Of a stretch of 64,000 bases of DNA, positions 43,648 through 54,973 are shown in pieces. Origin of the DNA: Liriodendron chinense (Eukaryota > Streptophyta > Magnoliopsida > Magnoliales > Magnoliaceae); assembly GCA_003013855.2 (NCBI GenBank), contig ML058477.1, positions 4,278,001 through 4,342,000 of the forward strand, given 5' to 3'. Made by a program: the position numbers and the translations under genes. Every line of letters begins with the position of its first letter. Within the stretch, counting starts at the first letter, position 1. The notes under the pieces were generated by a model that saw only the letters and a program-made list of their open reading frames with translations, did no database searches and was not told the DNA's origin.

Positions 43648-43960
43648 CAGGATTCGAGTGGTGCAACTCTGGGCCTGCTCCTATTACTGTGAACAGGTGA
43701 CCGCTGGAATACACGATCCTCGAATGTTGGTCGGCATAACCCAAGGCCCGTGCCCATATTTTTACGACGGGTGACCATAGGAGAGCACTCCGCAACGTTC
43801 GCGAACGAGGTTTTTAGTCGAGTGGTGCTACTCTGGACCAACTCCTGTTACTGTGAACAGGTGACCACTGGAATACACGAACATAGAAATGTTAGTCGGC
43901 ATAACTTAAAGCCCGCGCCTGTTACTGCAAACAGGTGACCTTAGGAAAGCAATCCGCAAC
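43648..43960. repeat. Tandem repeat with CCTGTT-AACAGG hairpins, 3' LTR of E
   Basis: Two units about 163 bp apart (GAGTGGTGCAACTCTGG at 43655 and again at 43818). Each half has a stem CCTGTT-ACTGTG-AACAGG followed by GTGACC. The copy in the 5' LTR is at 60702-61000. Confidence 0.75.
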
Positions 43961-44014
43961 TGCCTCATCAGCTCAACCGATGGACCCGTTGTCGACAGGT
44001 AGGGCATCGACTGT

Positions 44015-44022
44015 CTTTTATA
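44015..44022 (-). promoter_or_regulatory. TATA box candidate of the 3' LTR of E
   Basis: ACTATAAAAGAC on the minus strand; the 5' LTR partner is at 61065-61073 with one more T. Confidence 0.55.
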
Positions 44023-44469
44023 GTGGCAATCCATAGCAGGATGTTTCAAGCTTAGTTTGAACTCTTTTGTTTGTGGTTTCTCGTGGTAACCATAACCCCT
44101 TAGGTTTAGCCTCGGACCTTTATCCGGGATGAATGGAGCTTTGCATAATAAAATAAATGTGTTTCTTCTGGAGTCGGGCGACTCATCTTCGAGATCGCTC
44201 TTTCTTCTGAGTATTTTCCAATGATCTATTTGGGATCAAATAGGCTTTATCGAGCCAAGATCTTTTGAGGATTCAAAATTCAATAGGCTGGATTGGCTGT
44301 TTTCGATTCCCGCAAATGACTAAGCATCGGGTTCAATGGGTGCCTATTCATGCCAATTTCTGATGAATAATGGGGATTGGTGCCCTGTAAATTTTTAACT
44401 CAGCTGTTGGATAGCCTGAGTACTTTAGCCTTGCCATCAGCGTCTTTGAGATCGCGGTTGATTTCATTT

Positions 44470-45110
44470 GGCGTTAGTCGATTTTCGGGCCAACAGGACA
44501 CTTCCCTAGCTGAAAATGACTAAGTAGTGGACCTGTTTGCGGTCTAATTAGGGAAATCGGTGAATATCATCGATGACCATCTTGGAACAGGGTTGGATTA
44601 TGTCCACAAGGATCGCGTTTCGATTCGCTTGGCGTAAGTCGATTTTCGGGCCAGCAGGGCACTTCCCAAGGCTGAAAATGACTAAGTAGTGGACCTATTT
44701 GCGGTCTAATCAGGGAAATCAGTGAATATCATCAATGACCATCTTGGAACAGGGATGGATTATGTCCACAAGGATTGCGGTGTGATTGCGTTTTGATTTG
44801 CTTGGCGTAAGTCGATTTTCGAGCCAATAGGGCACTTCTCAAGGCTAAAAATGACTAAGTTGTGGACCTGTTTGCAGTCTGATCAGGGAAATCGATGAAT
44901 ATCATCAATGACCGTCTTTGGACGGGGTGGATTATGTCCACGAGGATCGCGGTGCGATCGCTTTTCGATTCGCTGATCACTAGTTGATTTCCGAGCCAAC
45001 AGGGTACTTCCCAGGGCTGAAAATGACTAAGTAGCGGACCTGCCGACCACTTGATTAGGGTATTCGAGGGTCCTAAGATTGGATAACCTCATCGCGGTGC
45101 ATGATTATGG
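44470..45110. repeat. 170-bp tandem repeat, four units, 3' LTR of E
   Basis: Units start near 44470, 44631, 44804 and 44975 (spacing 161, 173, 171). Marker words are GGCGTAAGTCGATTTTCG, GGCACTTCCCAAGGCTG and TGGATTATGTCCAC. The same set is at about 61519-62150 in the 5' LTR. Confidence 0.85.
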
Positions 45111-45394
45111 TGTATCATGTCATGTAGAAGAAAAGCTTCCCTCTTGGGCTCGGTCCTATTCCGCCCGATTCTTCTCGGTTTCGACTGTTTTCGGCTCTTT
45201 GGGAAGGATTTCTAGAGCTGCCAAATCGGCTAAGTGTTGGTCATTTTGGATCAAAACACTGATTTGGGCCATTTATCATTGACCATTTTAGAATCTAATC
45301 CGGGGGATGGATAAATCTCATCGAGATGCATCCGGGAGAAGTGGTTTGATCGAAATCCGATCCCGGACGAAAGCAGGCCGCACGATGGAAGGCC

Positions 45395-46135
45395 CGCCCC
45401 TCCAACCAGCGTCCAGGCGCATGGAGGAGGTGGTACAGGCGCATGTGGGACTTCCACAGCTGGTGAGCGCATGTGGTTGGGAGGTGGGCCCATGTTCCCA
45501 TCTCCCAGGCGCATGTGCCCTTTTCTTTTATGAAAAAAATGAAGGAGAAGCAATCCCGGTGCATGTCTCTTTGCACATGCGCCTGAGCTCAAATAGTGGG
45601 TGCATGTCCCTTTGGGACTTGGTGAAATTTAGGTTTTCTCGGGGAGGAAAAGCCAGCGCATGTGCTGGGAAAGCCGACGCATGTGGGGGAAAAGCCGGCG
45701 CATATGCCCAGCACTTAGAAAAATTTCAGGATTTCTCTCTGAACTTGGGATTCCGGCGAGGGAATCCACTCTGGCCAAGGCATCCGGCGAGGGGTAATGG
45801 AGCGGGCGCATGTACCTCTTGCGTCGTCCTGAGGTCGGAAGGAGATGATTTTGTGCTGATAAATGAAGTGACTCTGTTATTTATAGGGAGGTAATTGGGT
45901 TCGGGTCTGGCCCGACGGGTATTTCCCGACGCATGTGCTAGGAAGCCGGCTCATGTGGCAGAAAAAAAAAACCAGGCGCACGTGGCTAGAAAAAGCCGGG
46001 TGCATGTACAGGGTGCGGGCGCATGTCCTTTTCTGGCGCATTTCGAAAAAGTATTCGAATCGGTTCCTTTCATACATAGGGTGTGGGTGCATGTGGTGGA
46101 AAGCCAGGCGCATGTCCTTGTCGGCGCTTTTCCCA
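45395..46135. repeat. GGCGCATGTG motif array, 3' LTR of E
   Basis: About 18 copies of GGCGCATGT or close variants, some in inverted pairs (GGTGCATGTCTCTTTGCACATGCGCC). Spacing 15-100 bp. The ideal form GGCGCATGCGCC is a 12-bp palindrome. Frames of the type MRL-rich or HMR-rich across it are shadows. Confidence 0.85.
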
Positions 46136-46782
46136 CTAAGCCAAATTTCAGAATTCCAGCACTTAGAAAATTTCAGGATTTCTGGCTCCGACGGGAGATC
46201 TCCAAAGGACAGCTACCTTTTCTAGACATGCACTCACTGTTGCCAAGACACTTCTAGGCTAGGATTGACCTCCTGAATAAACGGGGTGGGGTCTGGAAGT
46301 CCAGATGTTGCAAATTTTGGTACTTCCTTCCTAATCTGGAGCCTCCGGGTCGGCTTGTCGTATAGGAATGTTGTTTCGGGGAGCGCGCATATGGAAATAC
46401 GTAGTGCACGGACTTCAAACTTGCTATATAAGGGTTTTGGGGCACTCCGGATCATTTGGCAGTGGTGTGGATGTTCGGTTTCGCTCTAAAATGGTAACTA
46501 TAGGCTTACGGACCCTTTTTGGTCAACTCCGGGCAGGGATGAAAAGCATTCTGTATGACTTCAAAACTTACAGGTTAAGGGTTTTAGAATGTTTTGGACC
46601 ATTTGGCGGTGATCCTCACGTCCAGTTATGCTCTGAAATGCTGTTTACGAATTTTGGTTGCTACCAAGTGATTAGGGTTGCACTGGCATTTTTCGGGCTT
46701 CCTAGTCTCAAAACTGATTCAAATCGTTATCAATGGACCACGGGATGTTGCTTTACAATGTGTGTAAATTTGAGCCCCAACA

Positions 46783-46800
46783 AGTGCCCCCCCGGTGTGC
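46783..46800 (-). other. Polypurine tract of E
   Basis: On the minus strand CCGGGGGGGCACT abuts the 3' LTR start TGTTGGGGC. Confidence 0.75.
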
Positions 46801-46944
46801 TGCGCTGGATGCTTACGTCACGCTAGTGTAGTGCACCGGTCCATCAGGCTCAAGTATAAATAGTTGACTCACTGAGTCATTCCAACTTTTTTTCGAGTCA
46901 GAAAATATGATTTTTCCAAGGTGAGAGAGCTCATCCTCAAGGTA

Positions 46945-47283
46945 CAGGCGCATGTGGTCCCCTTGTGGGCGCATGTGGCCTGCTATAACTTTTTCGGTGA
47001 AGAAACTCCTCCAGGCGCATGTCAGATTGCCCTGAAAAGGTGGGCGCACGTCCCAGGACTTGTGTTTTCCAGAAATCAGAGGTGGGTGCATGTGGTGATG
47101 CACATGCGTCTGGTGCTTTGGATTCCAAACTCGTTCATTTCTTTCTTCTGAGCCGGGCGCATGTCAGACAGCACATGCGCCTGAGGCTTTAAGTGATGAA
47201 GTTGCACTTTCAAATTTTATGGATTGGGCGCATGTGAGGGGCCACATGCACCTGGGGCTCCACCTTGGGCGCATGTGAGCCCA
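46945..47283. repeat. GGCGCATGTG array upstream of the antisense gene
   Basis: About eleven copies outside the LTR, e.g. AGGCGCATGTGG (46946), GGGCGCATGTGGCC, and inverted pairs GGGCGCATGTC-AGACA-GCACATGCGCC and GCGCATGTGAGGGGCCACATGCACC. It lies 280-620 bp before the antisense gene's TATA box. Confidence 0.85.
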
Positions 47284-47562
47284 ACACTTAGCCAAAAATT
47301 CCATTTTTAGCCCCTGCATTGCACTCGGTGAAGAAATGGCATTTCCGGCTCCGTTTCTCAGTCAAATTCAGTGCTGTTTGAAGCTAGATCACTTAAAATT
47401 CAAGCACAATGGGAACTCAGTGCCTTAGGCCTGTAGTTGGATGCCTACTTTGGTCTGTCACAGATTGCAACTGTCTATTTTTAGGCAGGTTCAGGGTATG
47501 TTGCCAGAGTGCACTCATAGCGTTCTGATTGCTTGTGAAGTTGTTGTGTGCGAACAGTTGCA

Positions 47563-47570
47563 TATATATG
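47563..47570 (+). promoter_or_regulatory. TATA box of the antisense PMD gene
   Basis: GCATATATATGAGG about 350 bp before the first ATG at 47921. A 5' UTR intron is possible (TTGCAG just before the ATG) but not shown. Confidence 0.5.
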
Positions 47571-47920
47571 AGGCTGAAACCATTTCCTAACTCTGTCTAG
47601 TATCTGCTTATAAGCGCCTGGACTTGTCAAGGTTGCTTTTAGGCTAAATACACGAATTTATTGTGGGCTCAATCTGTGATTTTGTGTGTGCATCAATCAC
47701 ATGTATGCATGTATGTATGATAGCAATTGCTTTGTTGTGAAATGCGTATAATGACTGATATGCTATGCTTTTGATTTTGTTGCTTTCATGCTTTGTTGCT
47801 TATGCTCTACGTGCTGTGCTTTTGTTTGCGATACGATTTCGTTAGGCTATTTGCCCATGTGCATCGAGTTGTTTTCTGATGTTGTTCTGTTTGCGCGTTG
47901 CAGTGAATTGCAGTAGCGAC

Positions 47921-50900
47921 AATGGAATCTTCTGGTGAAAACTCTAGGTCACATGCTTCTGGTCCGACGCCTGATGAAGCGCGGTCGAAAAAGAACAGCT
48001 GAAGGTCCTTCCAACCCTCCTCCTCCAAGACGTAATTCTCACTTTTTTCCTGCGGTCGAACCCGAGATAAAGGATTTCTCGGAGCGTATTGGGCAGCTTC
48101 CTCATGAAGTGCTGGTGCGCATCTTTGTCAACAAAACAGTGCCCGAACCTCTAAAGCGGGGAACAGAACAAGAGTGGGTCTATTGGTATGCCCAACTTGC
48201 TGGTGTGGCGAGTGCCATTGAGGTAGGTCCTCAAGATATACCTGTCCAAAATGTAGAAGAAAATCTGACAGGTCAGAAAGGTAAGAAGAAAGGAGGACGA
48301 GGAAAACAACCGATCAAAGCGCTCAGTCAAGAGGAGCGATTGACACGGACTCCTCGACTTGAAATATGAACGGATGAAGATTGGATGGGAGAGCAACAAG
48401 ATCGTTGCTGAGCGCGGCATCTACATCACGAACCCCTAAGATGGCGAAGTCATCTTGCACCAGAGGTCTCTTATGAGGTGTAAACCTTTTCCAAGCATCG
48501 AGCCATTTGATGTTCGTAGACCTAGCCAATTCTATGGAGTGGAGAGATGGTCTTCAGTTCCTGAGAGATTACTCACTGCACTCTGGGAAGCAACGGGAAG
48601 CAACAGAAGGTTGGTGAGATTAAGGAGATGACTTTCCTCATGCCTACATGTGATCCCTATGCACGTTACCAGACTCATTTCTTTGAGACGGTGCGTCAAA
48701 GGTTCCTCTCTATGAGCACGTCCACAACGTGGGAGACTTCGAGCTTCATTACACGAGGGCATCTGAGTCGTCGTGACAGCTACATACCATGGGCGAAGGA
48801 GATTCTGATTCGGCATGAGGCTGTGTTGAGGGAGGTCGGGCTCTACCGTGCTATTGAGGCGACTGCCGGCTTCTTTCCGCGAGATTCGACGATTCTCAGG
48901 GGCTTCTTAAATTACTGGAGTTCCATTACCAATTCTTTCCATCTTCCTCAAGGAGAGATGAGTATAACCCTCTAGGATCTTAAGGTGATGGCAGGCTTGC
49001 CCATACGCGGTGGGTATTATCACGAATATATCCCCTCTGATGAAGAATTGTCTGGCTTCAGACGCGAAGGTAATCGGAAGGCTTATCATTTCAAAGCGTG
49101 TTTGGAGTTGTTCCATGAATTGCAACAGTTCGACTGCATTACAAAGATACACTATGAAGATTGGTCAGTCTACTTCAGCCACGGGTTGGAGTAAGTCTTC
49201 ACAGGACGTTTCTTTCTTTCTTCTCATGATGTATGCTCCTTTCTTTTGCGTAGCTTCTTATGTGACGTTCTCTCTCCTTTCTCTCTTTTAGGATCGACTA
49301 CGAGAAATATAAAGTTGATGTTAAAAGAAGAAGGGCCTTACGACAACGGTTCCAACGCAAATTTCCTTGCCCGAACGTATTGTCTCCCACTTGCGAGCTA
49401 GCAGGCTTCCTCCCTTACTAGTTGTCCGCGGTCATGCTTCCCAGCTCGAAGAGTGCTGATGGCGTCAGAGTTTCTTGTTTCGTCATGGCGGGTGCCCTTG
49501 CCAGTGGTCAACGTCTTGCTATAGCGCCACCTATACTCTGCAGCATATACAGGGCGTTTGGTTATGTTGCCAGTAATCTGGACAAACCTGCCGATGGAAT
49601 GGATGCAGCCTATTGCCCGTGGCATTATTTCTGCAGCTGGTTAGGTGTTTATTTCCCATAGGTATATGGCATGAAGCCTCACGCCTACTTCTTTTCGGAC
49701 CGAGCGCCTCTTAGCAGATTCATGAAGGCTAAGATGGTGCTTAAGACACCAGAATGGGTATCTTCGAGGATCTGTAGCGAGAATAAAGTTGACTTCTACC
49801 ATTTCCCCGCTTCCATTGCTGATGAAGATCTCGAAGTCGTCAATGATGAGGATTCGGTTGACTCTTCTGACAGGGAATTCCTGATATCGATCCGGATCGC
49901 ATCTCTCTCATTTCGCGAAGGCATGGAGTTCTGGCACGAGCCTTATTATCCGAGCAGGTTCGCCAGACAGTTTGACTACGATCAGGGTGTTCCGTCGACT
50001 CTTCCGAGCGTGACGAGGATAGAACGAGCATATGGCACGGGTCCTGTCCATTGGGAGTGGATGTGGGACCAACTTTTACTGACGCGGACTCGTGCGAGGT
50101 TCGTGTTGGCTGGCGGTAGTCGACGTCCTGCGACTTATTATGGTTGGATGAGATGGTGGGGGCATCAGTAGCGCGCATCCGGGATGCCAAGCCTGTCAAT
50201 TTTCCTCTCTATCTCTCTCCTCCGAGGTTGATTGACAGTCCTGAGGATGGTCTTGGTTATCTTCGTGAGCAGCGTGAGGCTGTCGAAGTTCCTGGTACTA
50301 GCCATCTGACTTCCTTGAACGTGTCGATCACTCGTAGGAAAGAAGATGGAGCGTTAGACGGATGGTATTGCTTTGGGGTCCATATACAGAGGTGTCAGCA
50401 AGAGGTTGGATCTTCATATCCTCCGGCAAAGACTGTTCCTCCATTTATGTCCTCCGGCAAAGACTGTTCCTTCGTTTATGGAAAAGGGTGAGCCTACGGA
50501 AGGCATGGCAGGAGTTAGACCTTCTGATGATTTCATTGACGATCTTCCATCGGGCCGCGTGAGAGATCATTTGAGGGTCAAGATAAAACTCACGCTAAGA
50601 GTTCGCCCGTCAGCACCTGAGAAAAACTTAAGACATGTGGAAATATTACATATCAAGAAGTGGGGGAGTTTGGATCCGTCGTTGCAGATTAATCCCCCAG
50701 AGGTAGCCGTAGGTGCGACTATTGCCGATAGTCGTGAAGAAGGTGAGCTTCGGTCTTGTGCTACAAAGGAGATTGCAGACGAAGAAGATAAGATTGTCGA
50801 TAATTGTGACGAAGATGAGTCCGAGCCTGCAGATGTCGAGGGGGACAATGCCGAAGGCGGTTCTGAAGCCGGTGATGGCCAGGGAGTGGCATGCCTTGAT

Positions 50901-52412
50901 GATTAGGGGTCGTAGCTTGAAGATGAACCTGTAGATTATTCTGGCGATGATTGGGAAGTGGATCGTGCTAATGATCACAGCAACGATGATTCTCTAGCAA
51001 ACTATTATGATAACGATGCTGGTGTCGGGGGTGTAGGTGATCTTGATGATGTTGTCATAGCCGCGATCAAAGCACAACTCTACAACAACGCCAGGGTCCA
51101 TCCTTCTTCCAAGACTTTAGTCTTCGTTTCTCAGGCTGTCGCGGCACCGACTATGGGGTTGTCGACGGATGTTCATCCTTGTTTGACCGCTCGTGCTGAT
51201 AACACCGAGGAATCCGTTCCTGGGCTTGAGATGCGTGAGGGGAACGTCGATCCTTCTTCAGTCCTTTCATCAGGCTGTTCATTGCAAGTAGACTATCCTG
51301 TTGAGTTGGAGGTCATGGATACATCACACTCTGCTGCGGTTAAAGTCAGACCAACATTCTGCAAGCACAAGGTAAGAAATGCGATTGTGGTTCTGCTTTG
51401 TACTTTTCTTCTTTGATTCCTGCATAATCATACTAACCATATTTTGTTATTATTATCTTATTTCTACAAATCTTATTAAGTCGATACCTGCCTCTGCCGC
51501 TTCTGTCGCATCGTCTCTGCTTGTGACTATTGAACTGCTGGGCGAAGCTTTGGAAACAGTTGTTGATTCCGGGACAGGCATTGTGGGGCCTTCAGAGCCT
51601 GCTGTTGATCTTCCTGCCATTCCTGGTATGACTCTTTCATAATTCACATTAGATTACGACTTGTAGTTTCTGCTTTCATGTTTACTAACGCGTCATTTGT
51701 TTGTCCTGTATTCTTTCTTGCAGCTGCCGTCGATTCTGACGTCGTCATTGCTATGATGCCGGACATTCCTGCATTTGAACATTTAGATTATTTTGATCAG
51801 AGTGTGCCGAAGGGTCTGTTGTCTAGCCTCGCGAAGCTGTTAGCCGATCCATGAGAATGGCATATGCTGGGCGCTGGCATGAAAGCGCTGGAAGCTTGTG
51901 TCGGAGTAGTTGGGTCTGATGCGCTCGTGGTTGTCAATCACATCTCTGCGTTCGAAAGCTCCCTCGCAAACATAGCAGCTATTGAGCGCGCTGAGCCCGA
52001 TCCTGCTATCGAGGAGAAGCGAAGGATTGCGGAGTCTTTGGGACCTACAGTGGAACGCCATGCGCATTCAACGACGAATGCACGAGAATCCCTTCAAAAT
52101 AATAGTATACAGTATGAGGGGTGCCTGGGTCGCCTAGCTAAGATCGACGCCGAGATTGAGTGTCTGCAGGCGGAGAAGATCGCTGTGAGCTTCGAAGTTG
52201 CCCGTCTCGAGTCAGTAGTTACTCAGGGCCAGATAGCGGTCATGAAGCTTGAAAGCGAGGGTGAAGCAGCGCGCAAGCAGTTGGAAGATTTGACTGCTGA
52301 ACTTCAACATGTTCCTGATCTTGCGGAGGTGTTATCTGCAGTAAAGTCAGCGATGAAAACCGCTAGGGTGGCCGTGATCAGGCTGATATCGGGATGTTTG
52401 GAGAAGCTTTGA
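47921..52412 (+). pseudogene. Antisense plant mobile domain (PMD) gene of E, with intron
   Basis: Not a Gag or Pol part: it runs against the element's genes. The first ATG (47921) gives MESSGENSRSHASG, then shifts frame. 47935-48369 is a basic N-terminal part (MKRGRKRTAEGPSNPP). The PMD region follows: SFITRGHLSRRDSYIP, FWNY-like NYWSSITNSFHLPQGE, DLKVMAGLPIRGGYYHEY, an intron (49191-49291), LAIAPPILCSIYRAFGY, and FARQFDYDQGVPSTLP near 49955-50000. PMD proteins of plants include MAIN and MAIL1, linked to genome silencing and integrity, and related genes ride on transposons. An acidic linker (50600-51050) and a coiled-coil C-terminal part (51864-52412, EIECLQAEKIAVSFEVARLE) end it. TAG stops at 48973, 49419 and 49659, plus frameshifts near 48360, 48610 and 50160, show it is broken here. 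Confidence 0.8.
49191..49291 (+). other. Intron in the antisense PMD gene
   Basis: GTAAGTCTTC at 49191 and a pyrimidine tract TTTCTCTCTTTTAG ending at 49291. Removal joins LE to IDYEKYK in frame. A 101-bp GT-AG intron. Confidence 0.8.
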
Positions 52413-53160
52413 TCTTTCGCTCCCGATGCTCTCTTTCTTGACTTTAAATGTATAGAAATGATCATAGGATCTCACCTTTAGAAATTTTGTAATTGGTGTA
52501 AGAAATACTTACCTTCTGACCATTCATGTATACGGCGTCGAAAAGATGTCAACCAAACTTTTGTTAAATGAAATGACAATAGCAATTACTTTTCTATCAT
52601 GTGATGTTTGTGTGATATGTGTTAGAATGGTTTGCAATAATAACGATAATAATCACAATTCTAATAAGTGATGAATGTAGAATGAAATGAAAAGAGTAAT
52701 ACTTACCTTTGTTGTCGATTTCGGGAGTGTCCTGGATTTCTAAGCTCGGGATACGCTCGTGTCATAGACGAATGGTCTTTCTTGGTTACTTCTCCATAGC
52801 AAGGGCAAGGAAGACTTGCAAGAATATGGAGCAACTGATTAGCTTTTGTAACTACAGGCTTATCTACTGTATTCTACTTCATTTCATTCTCCGTTTCTAT
52901 CCTTACTTATTACATTCCCTCTCTTGGGGAGTTTACATTTCTCATATTTATGTAAAAGGAAGTAACAGGTTGACTGTTAGGGGTAATATTTCTTTAGAAA
53001 CCGGCCATTAATTGCAAAACCGGCTCCACACCATCGAAATTCACTAAAAGGTAGGCCCCGTTGGAGTAGACTTCTTCTATGATGCATATCGGGTCCCACT
53101 TAGGGTCCAACTTGCTCTTTGTAGTGTGCGTGGCGATCGGTCACTTCATTACGAGTACCA
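52413..53160. other. Spacer between PMD gene and integrase of E
   Basis: Convergent ends of two genes. AT-rich at 52430-52700. No further gene is seen; the 52709 frame has no family features. Confidence 0.6.
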
Positions 53161-53162
53161 AG

Positions 53163-54165
53163 TCACCCTTCTTGAAGGATGTACCCCTGACTTGCTTTGT
53201 CATATGTCGTTGAGATATGCTTCTGGTACATCTCTAGCCGTTGTTGTACTGCGAGCCTCTTCTCGTCCAAGGCATCGAGCTTTGCCATCCTGAACTCAGC
53301 ATTACGTTCATCTGTCAAGGAGTTCCGAAGTGCGACTCGTAGGGACTCAACCTGAACTTCCATCAGGACGATGGCCTCCGTGCCGTATACTAGTGAATAA
53401 GGAGTAGCCAGCGTTGCTGTGCGGTGCGTAGTATGATATGCCCAGAGAGTTTCGGGCAACCGTTTGTCCCAATCTTTCTTATTCTCTGCCACCATTTTCT
53501 TTAAAATCTTCACGATGGTTTTGCTAAATGCCTCAGCAAGCCCGTTTGCAGGAGGATAATAGGGCTTTGAGTAGCAATGCTTGATCTTGAACTTGGCACA
53601 CAGCTTGTCGATCACAGCATTTCGGAAGGGCGTGCCGTTATCGGTGACGATCCGATCAGGAATGCCATGTCTGTAGATGATGGAGTTCCGGATGAAACCC
53701 TCCACTTGTTTAGCTTTCACGTTCTTCAGGGCCACAGCCTCAGCCCACTTAGAGAAGTAATCTGTTGCCGCCAGTATGTACTGGTGCCCTTGAGAGGAAG
53801 AGGGGCTAATGGGGCGTATCACATCCATACCCCAGGCCGCAAAAGGCCAACACATCACTGACTGATGCAATTCTTCTGGAGGTATATGTATGATGTCAGC
53901 ATGTATCTGACACTGATGGCATTTCCTGACGTAGTCCATCGCGTCTTTCACCATGGTGGGCCAATAATAGCCCATGTGCAGCACTTGATGATGTAGGTTC
54001 CGTCCGCCTTGATGGGCACCACATTCTCCTCCGTGTGCCTCTCTCAGCGTATCATGAACTTCTTCTCAGGTTAGGCATCTTGACAGCGTTCCGTCGCTGG
54101 AGCGTCGATACAGTATTTCTTCTAAGAGGACGAACGAGCTGGCGCATCTTCTGACTTGAGTGCGC
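53163..54165 (-). pseudogene. pol: Integrase of E
   Basis: The frame 53163-53984 (273 residues) begins in the zinc-binding domain (MGYYWPTMVKDAMDYV, CHQC). It has the core with Asp in WGMDVIRP, Asp in VTDNGTPF and Glu in NGLAEAFSKTI, so the DDE triad is present. It ends near QGYILQEG, after which the frame is lost; the first half of the zinc domain lies upstream in shifted frames. The enzyme would insert the cDNA. It is the best-kept pol part of E. Confidence 0.85.
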
Positions 54166-54167
54166 AT

Positions 54168-54900
54168 TTACGGATCCTTGGGCAAGAACCCATACTTCAA
54201 GTAATCAGAGAATGGTCTTCTCCAATCTTCTTCTTCTGTGATCTCAAAGCAATGTACGAGGCTTGTGCTCGTGACATCCTCGGCTGCTGTGAGGGACAAC
54301 AATATCCTTCTTTCTTCTATCATAGCTTGAAGTGGGCTGCCCCCTGGGTGCGCAAGAGTCGCGGCCAGGTTAGCCAATGCATCTACTTGAGAATTTTTAG
54401 CTCTTGGGACGTGCGACACTGTATTGTCCCAGAAATGATCGAACAGGGCTCGAGCCTAATGGCAAAGAGATGATAGCTCTGGCTTGTGGACTTCATATTC
54501 CGTAGTGAGCTGCCCCACGACTAACCGAGAATCACGGTATACTTGTAGTGATCGGATTTACATGTCTCGTGCAAACTGTAACCGAATGATGAGGGCCTAA
54601 TACTCTGCCTCGTTGTTTGTGCACGACGGCACTATTGTGCATGAGTAAGGCAATAAGTCGCCTTGAGGACTGATGAAGATCACACCGGCCCCTGATCCTG
54701 CAGCTCTTGAGGCTCTATCGAAATACATCTGCCACTATCTCACGATCCTTACTGTCATGGCTTGATCGTCACGAAGATCACATTCCATTTCCATGTTATC
54801 CGGTATCGAGTGGGCTGCCAGGAAATCAGCTATGCCTGCCCTTTAACAGCTCGAGACGGCAGGTACGTAATGTCGAATTCAGATAGTAGTAGGGCCCATT
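54168..54900 (-). pseudogene. pol: Archaeal-type RNase H of E (second RNase H)
   Basis: The 54168-54419 frame holds the end box SHVPRAKNSQVDALANLA. Upstream, near 54600, the minus strand reads CTNNEAEY, then a TAG, then ALI. Stops break it. Its place between RNase H and integrase is the mark of Tat elements. Confidence 0.78.
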
Positions 54901-54973
54901 TGGCTAATCGCCCGGACAACATAGGCCGATTCATCAGGAACTTGATAGGATCTACTCTGGAGATCAATGTAAT

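Larger units (their letters stand above)
43261..46782 (-). repeat. 3' LTR of E
   Basis: 3522 bp, TGTTAGAAC to GAGCCCCAACA on the plus strand. Inside: a two-unit tandem repeat (43648-43960), a four-unit 170-bp tandem repeat (44470-45110), a GCGCATG array (45395-46135) and two minus-strand TATA candidates, 44015-44022 (ACTATAAAAGAC) and 45876-45887 (CCTATAAATAAC). Confidence 0.92.

Noticed and set aside
45295..47151. Frames with repeated HMRL, AHV or PHAP words on both strands (also 62169-63294)
   Set aside because: Products of the GGCGCATGTG arrays inside LTRs. Frames overlap on opposite strands.
53577..53861. Plus-strand frame of 94 residues inside the integrase of E, and similar frames at 55555-55980, 57245-57571 and 59410-59847
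   Set aside because: Shadows of minus-strand gag-pol.
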